NCBI GenBank assembly: GCA_030015575.1 | Contig: CM057344.1 | Location: 591,922,410-591,986,409 of the forward strand | DNA from: Agapanthus africanus | Lineage: Eukaryota; Streptophyta; Magnoliopsida; Asparagales; Amaryllidaceae | DNA length: 64,000 bases | Direction of reading: 5' to 3' | Shown: positions 11,994 through 21,208 of the stretch, piece by piece | How positions within the stretch are numbered: position 1 is the stretch's first letter | Layout of the letters: every line of letters begins with the position of its first letter | Position numbers and translations under genes: made by a program | Notes under the pieces: generated by a model | What the model was told of the DNA's origin: nothing | What the model saw: the letters and a program-made list of their open reading frames with translations, nothing else | Databases searched by the model: none

Positions 11994-12872
11994 CTATTTA
12001 AACAAATAAGGATCATCCCAAAAGAAATATTTTACTTGGGAATGAAACTTATATCGATCTTGTTTAGACCAATCGGGTGGTATCATTTTCATAACGAGAA
12101 AGTTAACTATATCTGTGAACCATGGTTCGCTAGTAGCTGTATATAACTGCTCGTTAGGAAAATGGTTATTTATAGGAAGTTCTTGTGTGTGTGCAAATAG
12201 TAGACGTGATAAGTGATTGGCCACAACATTTTCGGATCCCTTTTTGTCTTTTATTTCACGATCAATCTCTTGCAATAAAAGGATCTATCTAAGTAAACGG
12301 GCTTTAGTATCTTTCTTAGAAATAAGATGTCTAATAGCCGAATGATCCATATAAATAGTAATGTATGAACCGATGAGATAGGACCTCACCTTTTCAAGTG
12401 CATATATAACAGCTAAAAATTCTTTTTCGGTGGTGGAATAGTTTAACTGTGGATCATTTAGGGTCCTACTCGCATAATGGATGACACATGGCATCTTGTT
12501 AATTCGCTGTCCTAAGACAGCTCCAATTGCAAAATCGGATGCATCACACATAATCTCAAAGGGCTCACTCCAATTACGAGCGTGAATAGTATGATTGGAT
12601 GTAAGCCTCTTCTTCAATTGCTCGAATGATTTGAGGAAATTTGAACTAAATTCAAAAGGTATATTCTTGGAAAGAAGTGAAGTCAAGGGCTTAGCTATCT
12701 TTCTAAAGTCCTTAATAAAGCGTCTATAAAATCCCGCATGCCCAAGGAATGACCTTATGTCCTTAACGGTTTTGGGAGGGGATAGTTTAGAGATTATATT
12801 TATTTTAGACTTATCTATCTCAATGCTTTTGCATGAAATAATGTAGCCTGGCACAATACCTTTCTTGACCAT
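11994..12872 (-). pseudogene. Athila RT thumb and RNase H relic
   Basis: Same frame as the zinc-binding part of integrase, with stops near 12285 and 11994. It reads RSFLGHAGFYRRFIKDF (RT connection), then IMCDASDFAIGAVLGQ and LNYSTTEKEFLAVIYALEK of RNase H, whose acidic residues D and E are visible, and YMDHSAIRHLISKKD. It would degrade RNA in RNA:DNA hybrids during replication. It is separated from the RT palm by a frameshift near 12872-12899. Confidence 0.9.
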
Positions 12873-12898
12873 AAAGTGACATTTCTCCTAATTGAGTG

Positions 12899-13647
12899 TT
12901 AGATTCTTTTCTTCGTACCTTTGGAGTATGACTCCAAGTGGTGTAAACACTCATCAAATATGTCAATAAAGACCTTAAGAAAATGTTCCACCATGTCAGA
13001 AAATAGTCTCATCATGCACCGCTGAAAAGTGGTGGGTGCATTACATAGCCCAAAGGGCATTCGTCTATATGCAAAGGTGCCAAATGGACATGTGAATGTT
13101 GTCTTTTCTTGGTCTTCGGGTGCAACAGGTATTTGGTTATAACCTGAGTATCCATCTAGAAAATAATAGTACTCATGACTGGCTAATCTTTCTAACATTT
13201 GATCGATAAAAGGAAATGAAAGGTGATCTTTCCTAGTTGCTGCATTAAGCTTACGATAGTCAATGCACACACGCCACCCGGTTTGCGTGCGAATAGGGAC
13301 TAGCTTGTTCATGTGGTTTTCAATAACAACAATACCCGACTTTTTAGGTACCACATGAATTAGGCCGACTCACGTGCTGTCAGAAATAGGGTATATCATA
13401 CCACTATCAAATCATTTAATTATGTCTTTCCCCACCGCCTCTTTCATAATAGGATTCAAATGGCGTTGAAGATCTCTAACTGACTTGGCGTTGTCTATCG
13501 AGTGAATTCTATGTTGTACTATAGTAGAGCTAATTCCCTTGATATCCGCCATATTCTATCCAATAGCTTCCTTATTATTTTTAAAACTAGATAATAAGGC
13601 CTCCCCATGCTCCTTAATAAAGTCAACAGAAATTATAACTGGGAGTT
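12899..13647 (-). pseudogene. Athila reverse transcriptase palm, catalytic loop deleted
   Basis: The minus strand reads LPVIISVDFIKEHGEALL near 13647, then HVVPKKSG, VCIDYRKLNAATRKDH, FLDGYSGYNQIP and RRMPFGLCNAPTTFQRCM. The first catalytic Asp (FLDGYSGY) is present. The second motif should read F-M-D-D followed by about eight residues before FDECLHHL. Here it is VFIDIFDECLHHL, so one catalytic Asp and the following residues are missing by an in-frame deletion. Several nonsense codons lie between 13640 and 13354. The N-terminal continuation is at 16992-17110 beyond the nested insertion. Confidence 0.9.
13643..13647. repeat. Target-site duplication ggagt (mate ggagc at 16992-16996)
   Basis: One mismatch separates the two copies. 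Excising 13648-16991 plus one copy rejoins Athila RT text in frame, from YPYLGLNNTL to PVIIS, which independently supports these ends. Confidence 0.85.
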
Positions 13648-14344
13648 GTTCACCGCCGAAAGACCGGACCAAGACGTTGGGACATCTAGCCTGAATTTTG
13701 GGGCAGATGCTATTTGGACTTCTCCATCCACCTCTCCGAAGATACCAAGTTGATTTATGGCACCGTATATCGGAGGTTTGGACAGATGCGACCGTTGTAG
13801 CAGATTTTATCTGACCCCTATCGTTTGTGAGGGTTTTTTGATTGTGGAGACACTCTTCCCTACAGGCGTAAGCCCTTGCAGTTAATTACGTTATCGCATT
13901 GCGATAACCACTTTCTCCTGCTCCAGTGGTTCACTTCGTGTCGTATGTTATTTTGTTTGTTAAAGTTTCCCGTGGATTGTATATGGAGACTATTTTATGT
14001 TGTCGTCCGTAGGGCGCGGATCAGTCTAAATCCGTATATTTTAGATTTGAGATTTTGAACTTAAGTTATATTTTCTATTAGTTCAAAAATATTTTGTTTG
14101 GTTTAAGGACCGTTAATCTAATTTAAGATTAAGATCAACTTAAACATATGAGCATTTGGGCCCAATTTATTTTTAACTGAGGATACATTAGTCCTATTTG
14201 AGACTAAGATCAACTTAGCAATATTTTAAGAATCATTAAATTTTATTAAGATCAACAACAGAGCATTTGGGCTCAGTTGCAAGAAAAACTTCAGAGACTT
14301 AACTAATTTGGGCTTAGTCCGCTCAGTCTCTTTTTTTTGTTCAA

Positions 14345-14865
14345 AAGTGCTAAGCACTTATTTGGGCTATGTTTGTTCAACCCTCTTTTTTATGCAAAAG
14401 TGCTAAGCACTTGTTTGAAGCTCTGGCGCTCACATGGGTATCATGTGAAGCCTTCAGTTATGGGCGCTGTCCAATCAGTGCTAAGCACTCGGTTATTTTG
14501 ACTCAGTTATTTTGACCGTATATATATATACATATATATATATAGTGCTAAGCACTTTTTTATATGGCGTCCACGTGAGGAGCACGTGCGGCACTTGGGC
14601 CCTGCCCCATCAGTGCTAAGCACTCAGCCGTTTTGGCTGTATATGAAGTACTAAGCACCTTTGTAGGGCGTCCACGTGAGGAGCACGTAAGGCGCTGGGC
14701 GCTGCCCAATCAGTGCTAAGCATTCAGCCGTTTTGGCTGTATATAAAATGCTAAGCACTTTTGTAGGGCGTATACATGAGGAGCACGTGAGGCACTAGGC
14801 GTTGCCCAATCAGTGCTAAGCACTCAGCCGTTTGGCTGTATATGAAGTGCTAAGCACTTTTATTC
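14345..14865. repeat. Palindrome array with ~100 bp tandem units
   Basis: Ten copies of GTGCTAAGCAC or a close variant occur between about 14349 and 14860. From about 14546 they are arranged in three tandem units of 100-101 bp. Each unit combines two palindromes, a paired CACGTG-like module and a CAGCCGTTTTGGCTG palindrome. Confidence 0.9.
14519..14544. repeat. AT microsatellite
   Basis: A TATATA run broken by one C, directly upstream of the palindrome units. Confidence 0.9.
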
Positions 14866-15510
14866 AGTGCTCATGTGTATTTCATATGAGGCGCTGGCCT
14901 TTTATTTTGGGCGCCTGTGTGTTTTTCACATGAGGCACTGGGCGCTGTTGGGAGGGCGCCCACGTGGGAAGCACATGAGGCGCTAAATTATTTTTAGAGC
15001 TTGAATCTCTGTTAATGGCATTTTGACCATTAATGATTACCAAGATCTTTGTTTTGAAGATCTGGGATCGGGTTTTCTTTAAGAACTATGTTCTTTTATA
15101 AGAACTAAGTTTCCTTTAAGGTTAAACCCTATTTTTTGAGGAATTAAATTACCATGGGATAGATTTTTTTTCCTTTTTTCTTTCTTTTAACCTAGTTCTT
15201 TTCTGAATTTTTGATTCTCAAGAACAAGATCTCCCCGATAAGAATTAAATTCTCAACTTGTGGGATACTTGCCTTGTGGATTTATGATCCAGAGAAAGAA
15301 CTAAGTTCTTGAGAAGTGTTAAACCCTTAGATATGTTATGAGAGGTAAAGGAGATGTTTTGCTCTCTGTGGTTTCTTTATCAAGGGTTTGAGAGGAAAAA
15401 GATTTTCTTCTCTATTGAGAATTAAATTCTTTGTTGTTTTTTTAGAGCCTTATGTATCTTTTTAGAAGCTTATAGGGGGTTCTCTCTATATGAGACTTGA
15501 AGTCTCAGAT

Positions 15511-15519
15511 CCTTTATAT
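15511..15519 (-). promoter_or_regulatory. TATA-like box
   Basis: Minus strand TATATAAAGG preceded by CCAC, a good plant TATA match. It is the main hint for the orientation of the 13648-16991 element. Confidence 0.35.
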
Positions 15520-15599
15520 AGTGGAGGCAAATTGTTAATTAGTTTTGAGAAAATCTCTCATTGAGATATTCCAATTGATTTAATTGGTCTTAAAGTTTG

Positions 15600-15905
15600 T
15601 TTGGGAAATTTTACCCACCGTTGGATCTTTGATCCAAGGATTTCTATTTCACAGAAAATATTTTCTTGTTTTTAACAAGATTGGGGAAATATTTTCCCAA
15701 AAATAGAATTTTATTCTATCATTAGATCTTTGATCCAACCAAGGATATCTTTCTCACATAGAAAGATTTGGAAGATATTTTCTTCTAATCGAATTCAATT
15801 CTATATTTTGATGATTTGTTAACTTCATTGGATTTTTGATCCAACGGCTCTGTTTAACAGAAAGAGTATCCCAGTTTTTAGGGAAATATTCCTATGTAGA
15901 ATCTA
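15600..15905. repeat. ~115 bp imperfect repeats with TTGATCCAA cores
   Basis: Three units each contain a TTGGATCTTTGATCCAA-type inverted repeat, then a CACAGAAA-like segment, a GGGAAATATT-like segment and an AGAATTTTATTCT-like palindrome. They occur near 15620, 15725 and 15828. The wider stretch 15000-15980 is rich in short palindromes and has no coding signal. Confidence 0.65.
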
Positions 15906-16312
15906 ATTCTACTTAATTTTAACTTGGGTGCGGGCGCTCACGTGTTGTGCACGTGAGTGCCACTTAAGAATTTAATTCTTACATATGATAAGCGCTCATG
16001 TGCTTTGCATATTGGAGCCCGCGTGAGCTTCACGTGCAGCGCCACCATAGGATTTGATCCTAAGGGGTTGGCGCTGGCGCTGGCGCCCTCATGGGGAGCA
16101 TGTGAGGCGCTGCCTCATTGATGAAAGTTTCTTTTCATCTTCTTTCTCTGCTTTTCCTGAGTCAAACTTTCTTTTCCAATGCCTTCTTTTATCAGAGCTT
16201 GGAAATAGTTTCACCATACATAAAATTTTCTGTGCCGAGACTTAAATGCCTCCCTTTATAATCTGAAGCAATGCTCCTCTTCCCTCTCACTTTCAGAGAA
16301 TCATTTTAACAA

Positions 16313-16855
16313 AGAAGAGTCATAGCTTGCAATCATCCATATGCTCATCGACAGCCATTGAAGGTGCCTATCGAGGAAATTGTTCTGCGTTTTGTTGCGC
16401 GCTTGGTGAATCCCGCTCTTATGGATGACCAGTGCGATAGGGTGCTGCACGAGCTCTTGAATCGTAAAGGATCTCTTCTCCCCATCGGCTCCATTTAGTT
16501 CTGGATGATCTTCCTGTCCGTGCTCGATGACATTCCCCCTCATTCAGAGGAGATGACTCCGGCGATACTCGACACAGCGGAGGACAAGATCGAGTGCTTT
16601 CATGAGGCACTTTTGATTACTAAGCCTATGAGGGATCGCTCTATCTAGTTGCTAAACCAGATACAGGCTCAGCGAGCCATCATGGCTGCTTTCGCCGATG
16701 AACACGACACTGATCGATGGGGAGCGACTCCTCGCGAAGATCGCCGCTTAGACATGGTGGAGAAGGCTGAGAGGGCTTTAGAAAACTTTATTCATAGTTT
16801 TGTAAACCCTTGTACTTTTGATCCCGTGTTTGGTGATCTATTTCATGTAGAATAA
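16313..16855 (+). pseudogene. Unidentified open frame with two internal TAG codons
   Basis: After a TAA near 16311 one plus-strand frame runs 181 codons to TAA at 16853-16855, broken only by TAG at 16496-16498 and 16646-16648. The text is protein-like, with acidic and hydrophobic runs such as VPIEEIVLRFVARLVNPAL, FLSVLDDIPPHSEEM and DMVEKAERALENFIHSF. I recognise no domain. Both stops follow Ile and could come from CAG by C-to-T change. No early ATG exists and a CTTTCAG splice-acceptor-like site precedes it at about 16290. It may be a captured host exon, an unknown element protein, or chance. Confidence 0.4.
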
Positions 16856-16991
16856 AATGTCTATTTAAATACTTTCCTTTTATCGTTGGCCACCGAGTGC
16901 TTCATTTCTAACACCTGTTCTTCCTATGATTGTATTGTTTAAATATACATGCAACCTACATGTGCGCACGAAACTTAAACCGGTGTAAACA

Positions 16992-17270
16992 GGAGCGTGT
17001 TATTCAAACCTAAATAGGGATATTTTAGGTTAGATGGGAAGGGCTTGAGCTCTAATTATGGGGCCTCTTCTATCAATGGGCATAAAAGAGGCCTAGCTTA
17101 AGAAAAAGTGGCTCAAGTGAGTGCTTCCCTATATAGGCAAAAGTAACAACTTCTTTGTTACTAAGTCCCTCCTCTATGCAATTTTCTATAGAATAGTTAT
17201 GTAAGTCAACTTCATCATTAGGATTATCATTAATTAAGTTGACTTCGAAGGAACTATAGGGATCACTTGG
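16992..17270 (-). pseudogene. Athila protease-RT linker and RT N-terminus
   Basis: The minus strand reads LELKPFPSNLKYPYLGLNN at about 17055-16998, the usual Athila text at the start of RT, after degenerate linker sequence. It is cut by the 13648-16991 insertion and resumes at 13647. Confidence 0.8.
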
Positions 17271-17819
17271 CTACCCTCCTAGGTTAAAAATATTAAGATC
17301 AATTGTCATGTTCTTAAATAATAGTTTTATAGAACCATTGCGATAATTGATTAATGCTTTTGAAGTAGCTAGGAAGGACCGACCTAGTATGACAAGAATT
17401 TGATTCTTAGGGTTAGTGACGCGTTGTGTTTCTAGAATAATAAAATCTACGAGGAATATAGATTCCCCAACTTTGATTAACACATCATCGATCTCACCCA
17501 TAAAAGTCTTGATGGACCGGTCGGCTAATTACAAAGCGATCTTGGTGGGCTTAAGCTCACCTAGCCCTAACTGCTCATATACCGAATAAGGTAAAAGATT
17601 TACATTAGCACCTAAGTCTAATAATGCTCTATTTATGACCTTTTTACTTATAGTGCAAGATATAGTAGGACAACCGGAGTTCTTATACTTAATGGGTATA
17701 ACATTACTTAGGACGCCGCAAATATTGCCTGCTAAGACTTTCTTAGGAACCTTAGTTTGTCTCTTTTTCATGCATAAATCTTTGAGATATTTTGCATACG
17801 AAGGAACTTGGTCAATCAT
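17271..17819 (-). pseudogene. Athila aspartic protease relic
   Basis: Two open segments in one frame (17819-17529 and 17501-17271) separated by a nonsense codon. The catalytic loop ALLDLGANVNLLPYSVYEQL has DLGA, the Athila form of the retropepsin D-T/S-G triad. The second segment includes DVLIKVGESIFLVDFII and LGRSFLATSKALI, the second half of the protease fold. It would process the polyprotein. The reading frame differs from gag. Confidence 0.9.
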
Positions 17820-17877
17820 GAAAAACGTCGACCTTCTCTTATTTAAACATCTCCATCATCTTCTCTACATTAGTAGC

Positions 17878-19417
17878 TTACTTCTTGGATTTTAAACGAT
17901 TTGGATCTGGTGCTCTAGGCTTAGAAGGGGTATCTATAGAAGATGGTTGGGGCAGAGATGTGGGTGTAGAAATAGATTCTGGCTGTGTAGGTGAATCGGA
18001 AGTTTGTTGCTCCTCATCAGTCGGTATCTCTACAATGTCATCATCGGGCATCCTTACCTGATTATCAACCTGTTTGCCTGATCGTAAGGTAGTGATAACA
18101 TTTGCTTGCATGGGATTTATGCATGTATCTTTAGGATTTGTAATAGGTTGACTAGGTAGGGTTCTTAGCTCTCTTCCTCCTAATGCTGCAGATAACTGAC
18201 CAAGTTGCTTTTGAATATTTGCTATAGTTTTTTTGTCGGCCAATTCATTTTGCAACAAAGTGATTAGCTGCTTTTCAACGTTATTAAGCATATTATTCTC
18301 ATTCTTATACCTTTTCTATACATACTGTGTATTAAGTTGGGCAGGGTTGGGTGGTGGACCATGTCTTTGATTTTGGAATTGTTGGCTAGTGTTGCCTTGA
18401 TTCCATTGTATGTTAAGGTGGTTCCTCTATCCTTGGTTGTAGGTTTGAGAATAAGGATTATTATTATTGTTACGTTGATAGATAGCATTAGTGGTCTCTT
18501 GACCTTGAGGATCATTTAAAAGGGGACATTCATCGGAGAGATGGAAAGAGTTTTGACAGTTTAGACAAGGAGAGGGTTGACTAACTTGGTTGACTGGAGC
18601 GGTTGCAGTTGTAAGCTTTTCCATTTGTTTTCTAATGGCAGCTAGCTCATCTTGCATGCCAATGATTGCTTTCACTGCGTGTATCCTACCCCTACAATTA
18701 GTTGTCCCTCTTTCACTAGTGCTTTCCCACTATATGGTCTTATTGGATAGTTCTTCTAGAAAGTCCCATCATCATCCTCCTTCTTTAGCATAAAGTCCCC
18801 TTGATACATAAACTCTATCATAAACTTAGATTCCATACCGTCATATATTATTTGACATAGTTCCCACTTGGCTATACCATGGTGTGGGCATTTTATGAGG
18901 AGATCTTTAAAGCGTTCAAAATATTTCCAAAGGATTCTCCCGGTTTTTGTGAAAAAGTTCTAATTTCATTGCGAATTTTAGCTGTTTGAAAATGTAGGTA
19001 GAATTTATTAAGGAAGGTTTTAGTAAATTCCTCTCATGTCCTAATAGTATTAGCCGGCACACAATAAAGCCAATGCTTAGCTTTATCAGTGAGGGCAAAG
19101 GGTATAAGTCTAAGTTTAACTACATCTTGGTTTAATTGCTTCATTTTAAACATATGACATAAGTCCTCAAATTCCCTTATAAAGACAAATGCGTCTTCCA
19201 ATTCTAGACCATGGAATTTGGGAAGTGAGTTTATGAAAGCAGCTTTAATTTCACAGTCATCAGCAACAATCGGTAAGACTATGAAAGATGGGAGTGAAGT
19301 ACGTGCGGGATAGCATCTATCCTACAGTGTAGGTGTAGCGGGGACAAGATCAACCATAGTATTTATAAAATCAAGACGAGTCAAACGGTTTGTTTCATCT
19401 TGATCCCACACGTGCAT
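17878..19417 (-). pseudogene. Athila gag
   Basis: ATG at 19417 opens MHVWDQDETNRLTR, followed by the plant gag domain (ALTDKAKHWLYCVPANTI, FLNKFYLHFQTAKIRNE, GESFGKYFERFKDL) to about 18720. After a frameshift, 18675-18427 carries one zinc knuckle CLNCQNSFHLSDEC, then an Asn-rich segment. 18291-17878 is a Ser/Pro/Thr-rich tail (PTQPESISTPTSLPQPSS) ahead of the protease. Stops and shifts break it into at least four pieces. Confidence 0.85.
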
Positions 19418-19916
19418 ACACTGTAAGAAAAAGAATATATGTTATATTCTTCTTTGTTTTTTTTGAACAATGCAGAAAATAAACTAGAGATTCTAACAAA
19501 TCACCAACAAAATACGCAAACAAACCTAGATCTAGGGTTACCTAGGTCAAGTTACTAGACCCGCTCCTAACTGCTAAGAGACAAATTGCGGGATAGATCA
19601 TCCAACAGCATTTTATCAACCTTGAAGCTGGATCAGTGCCAGTTAAGTGGGAGGGTTCCGCAATACGAATCAACGAAATAGCAGGCCTTAATTAAATAGC
19701 CATAACTTAGTCACACATCACTTAGACACCGCAAGATTGAATCAGATAACCGTTAAATTACGTACAACCTTCTCTTGTCCTATTGAGCGCGAATGTCCTT
19801 AGAGGTCTGAGTCTAGATATATTTTTTTAATTAATGTGGGTTGAATGTGGATGCTCGGTTGTGATTTTTGGGACCTACGAAGGGTGATGAAATCCTCACC
19901 TAATCTTGATTGGGTT
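19418..19916 (-). other. Athila 5' leader, inner part
   Basis: Non-coding stretch between gag and the CACTA insertion. It continues at 39393-39750 once the CACTA element and one TSD copy are removed. Confidence 0.7.
19914..19916. repeat. Target-site duplication gtt (mate at 39393-39395)
   Basis: A 3-bp TSD is the CACTA superfamily signature. It is identical on both sides of the terminal inverted repeats. Confidence 0.85.
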
Positions 19917-20125
19917 CACTACTAAAATAGGGGGTTGCCCCTACGGATAATGAAATCCGTATGGGCAGATTTATTTTGGCCCTACGGACTAATCCGTAGG
20001 GCCAGAAGGTTTCCCTATGATCCCAGACGTTTTAATTTAAAAATATTAAATCATAATTTGTTGTTTGCCCCTTCGGAGCTGCAAACCAAGGACCTACGGA
20101 CTAATCCGTAGGGGCATCTAAATGA
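19917..20125. repeat. CACTA left end: terminal inverted repeat and subterminal palindromes
   Basis: The terminal repeat is CACTACTAAAATAGGGGGTT. Inside it are CCTACGGA/TCCGTAGG inverted pairs near 19937, 19981 and 20092. The reverse complement of the terminal repeat is at 39363-39392. Confidence 0.92.
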
Positions 20126-20149
20126 GAATTTAATTAAAAAGGCACAGAA

Positions 20150-20364
20150 ATGCCATACGCTGATCATCTCCTCTCGCGCGTGCGTTAACTCCCAAAATCC
20201 CCAAATCTCTCGTTCCCTCCGCGTCGCTGTTCTCGTCGCCGTTCTCGTCGTCGGCACCGCCTTCCGTTTTGTCGTCGCCACCGCCCTCGTTCTTCCTCGC
20301 CGCTGATTGCGCACGTTGTCGACCACCGATCGAGCGTCTTCGTCGTTTCCTCCACCGCCTACAG
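20150..20364 (+). other. Probable CACTA transcript first exon (5' UTR)
   Basis: A GC-rich CT-repeat stretch (CTCGTCGCCGTTCTCGTCG and similar) just inside the subterminal repeats ends in CCTACAG followed by GTTAGTAAAT, a good plant splice donor at 20365. No long plus-strand frame is present, so it is read as leader. The antisense frame here is not considered a gene. Confidence 0.45.
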
Positions 20365-20403
20365 GTTAGTAAATCTTCAATTAAACATAATTTTGATGAT
20401 TTT

Positions 20404-20632
20404 AGGGCTAGGGTTCAGGGTTTGGGTACCGATGAGGGTTAGGGTTAGGCATCGGTTGTGGTTAGCGTTAGGGTTGGGGTTGCGGTTGGGGCTGGGGTTG
20501 CGGTTGGGGTTGGGGTTCGGCTGGGGTTGCGGTTGGGGTTGGGGTTAGGGTTCGGCTGGGGCTGGGGTTAGGGTTAGGGTTGGGGTTCGGCTTGGGCTAG
20601 GGCTGGGGCTAGGGTTAGGGTTGGGTTGTGAT
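20404..20632 (+). repeat. G-rich array of GGGTT-type units
   Basis: More than 25 closely spaced G runs of three or four in TAGGGTT, TGGGGTT, TTGCGGTTGGGG and GGCTGGGG arrangements. It resembles degenerate telomeric repeat but is irregular. It lies in the presumed first intron and could form G-quadruplexes on the plus strand. Confidence 0.8.
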
Positions 20633-21208
20633 TTTTAGGAAAATTTAACTCGATAAAGCCAAAAATTACCATTTTTGGTATCAGATACGGAACGGAATAG
20701 GTGTTATCATTTTCGTATACGGATATGGATGGTCGTCAAAAATGAAAATCACTATTTGTATATGATGCAAATCAAATACGGATACGGAGTTAGCTCGAAT
20801 TATTCGTATTCATATACATTCTAACAGCTAAATATGGTGAAGTCAGGTTAGACTCAACCCTAACCCGTCCAATAAATTAAGGGCGTTTTCATCTGTATAA
20901 ACCTTCCTGATCTTGTTTGGGTAGGTTTAGGTTTCATAAAAGGAAAAAAAATTGGGTTGGAGGGTCCTTGAAAAAATATTGGGTTGGCCTCTCACATAAG
21001 CCTGTGGGGTCCAGGAGTCTAAATATGAGGATATATTCCACCAATCGATTTCAAATGAGATAAATACTGTTAGTTTAGTGACTTGCATATTAACTTAGAG
21101 TACTGTCATGATCCATGCCCATTGTTGCTACCTGTTTATATTATTTTATACATTCATGTTAGTGCTTTATACGCGTTGTTTCATGCTTCACTATTTATCG
21201 TCGTCGGT
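20633..21208. other. Intron-like stretch without coding signal
   Basis: AT-rich sequence between the G-rich array and the 600 bp tandem array. ATACGGA-type words recur near 20685-20790. Nothing else recognisable was seen. Confidence 0.5.

Larger units (their letters stand above)
14426..16112. promoter_or_regulatory. Eleven paired G-box-like modules
   Basis: The module is a CACGTG-like hexamer, a spacer of about 5 bases, then a second CACGTG-like hexamer, often followed by AGGCGC. Copies are near 14426, 14567, 14668, 14768, 14868, 14910, 14956, 15933, 15992, 16019 and 16084. Several keep both CACGTG cores (14567, 15933). Others have CACATG, CATGTG or CACGTA. CACGTG is the known bZIP/bHLH G-box core. 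A regulatory role is inferred. Confidence 0.65.
13648..16991. mobile_element. 3.3 kb TG...CA element (solo LTR or LARD-like) nested in Athila RT
   Basis: It starts TGTTCACCGCCG and ends GGTGTAAACA with a 5-bp TSD. I see no internal pair of terminal direct repeats, no primer site and no retroviral protein, so it is either one very long solo LTR or a non-coding retrotransposon derivative. A TATATAAAG-like site on the minus strand at 15511-15519 suggests minus orientation. It contains a G-box/palindrome array, ~115 bp imperfect repeats and an unidentified plus-strand open frame, described separately. The family is not recognised. Confidence 0.75.

Noticed and set aside
14345-14865. Regular palindromic repeats suggesting a CRISPR-like array
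   Set aside because: Spacers are not unique, the period is ~100 bp, no cas genes exist, and the context is plant transposon DNA.
20051-20326. 91-codon minus-strand Arg/Thr-rich frame
   Set aside because: It is antisense to the presumed CACTA first exon and its composition mirrors CT-rich leader sequence.
20404-20632. Interstitial telomere from chromosome fusion
   Set aside because: The units are irregular GGGGTT/GGCTGG variants inside a transposon, without head-to-head TTTAGGG blocks.
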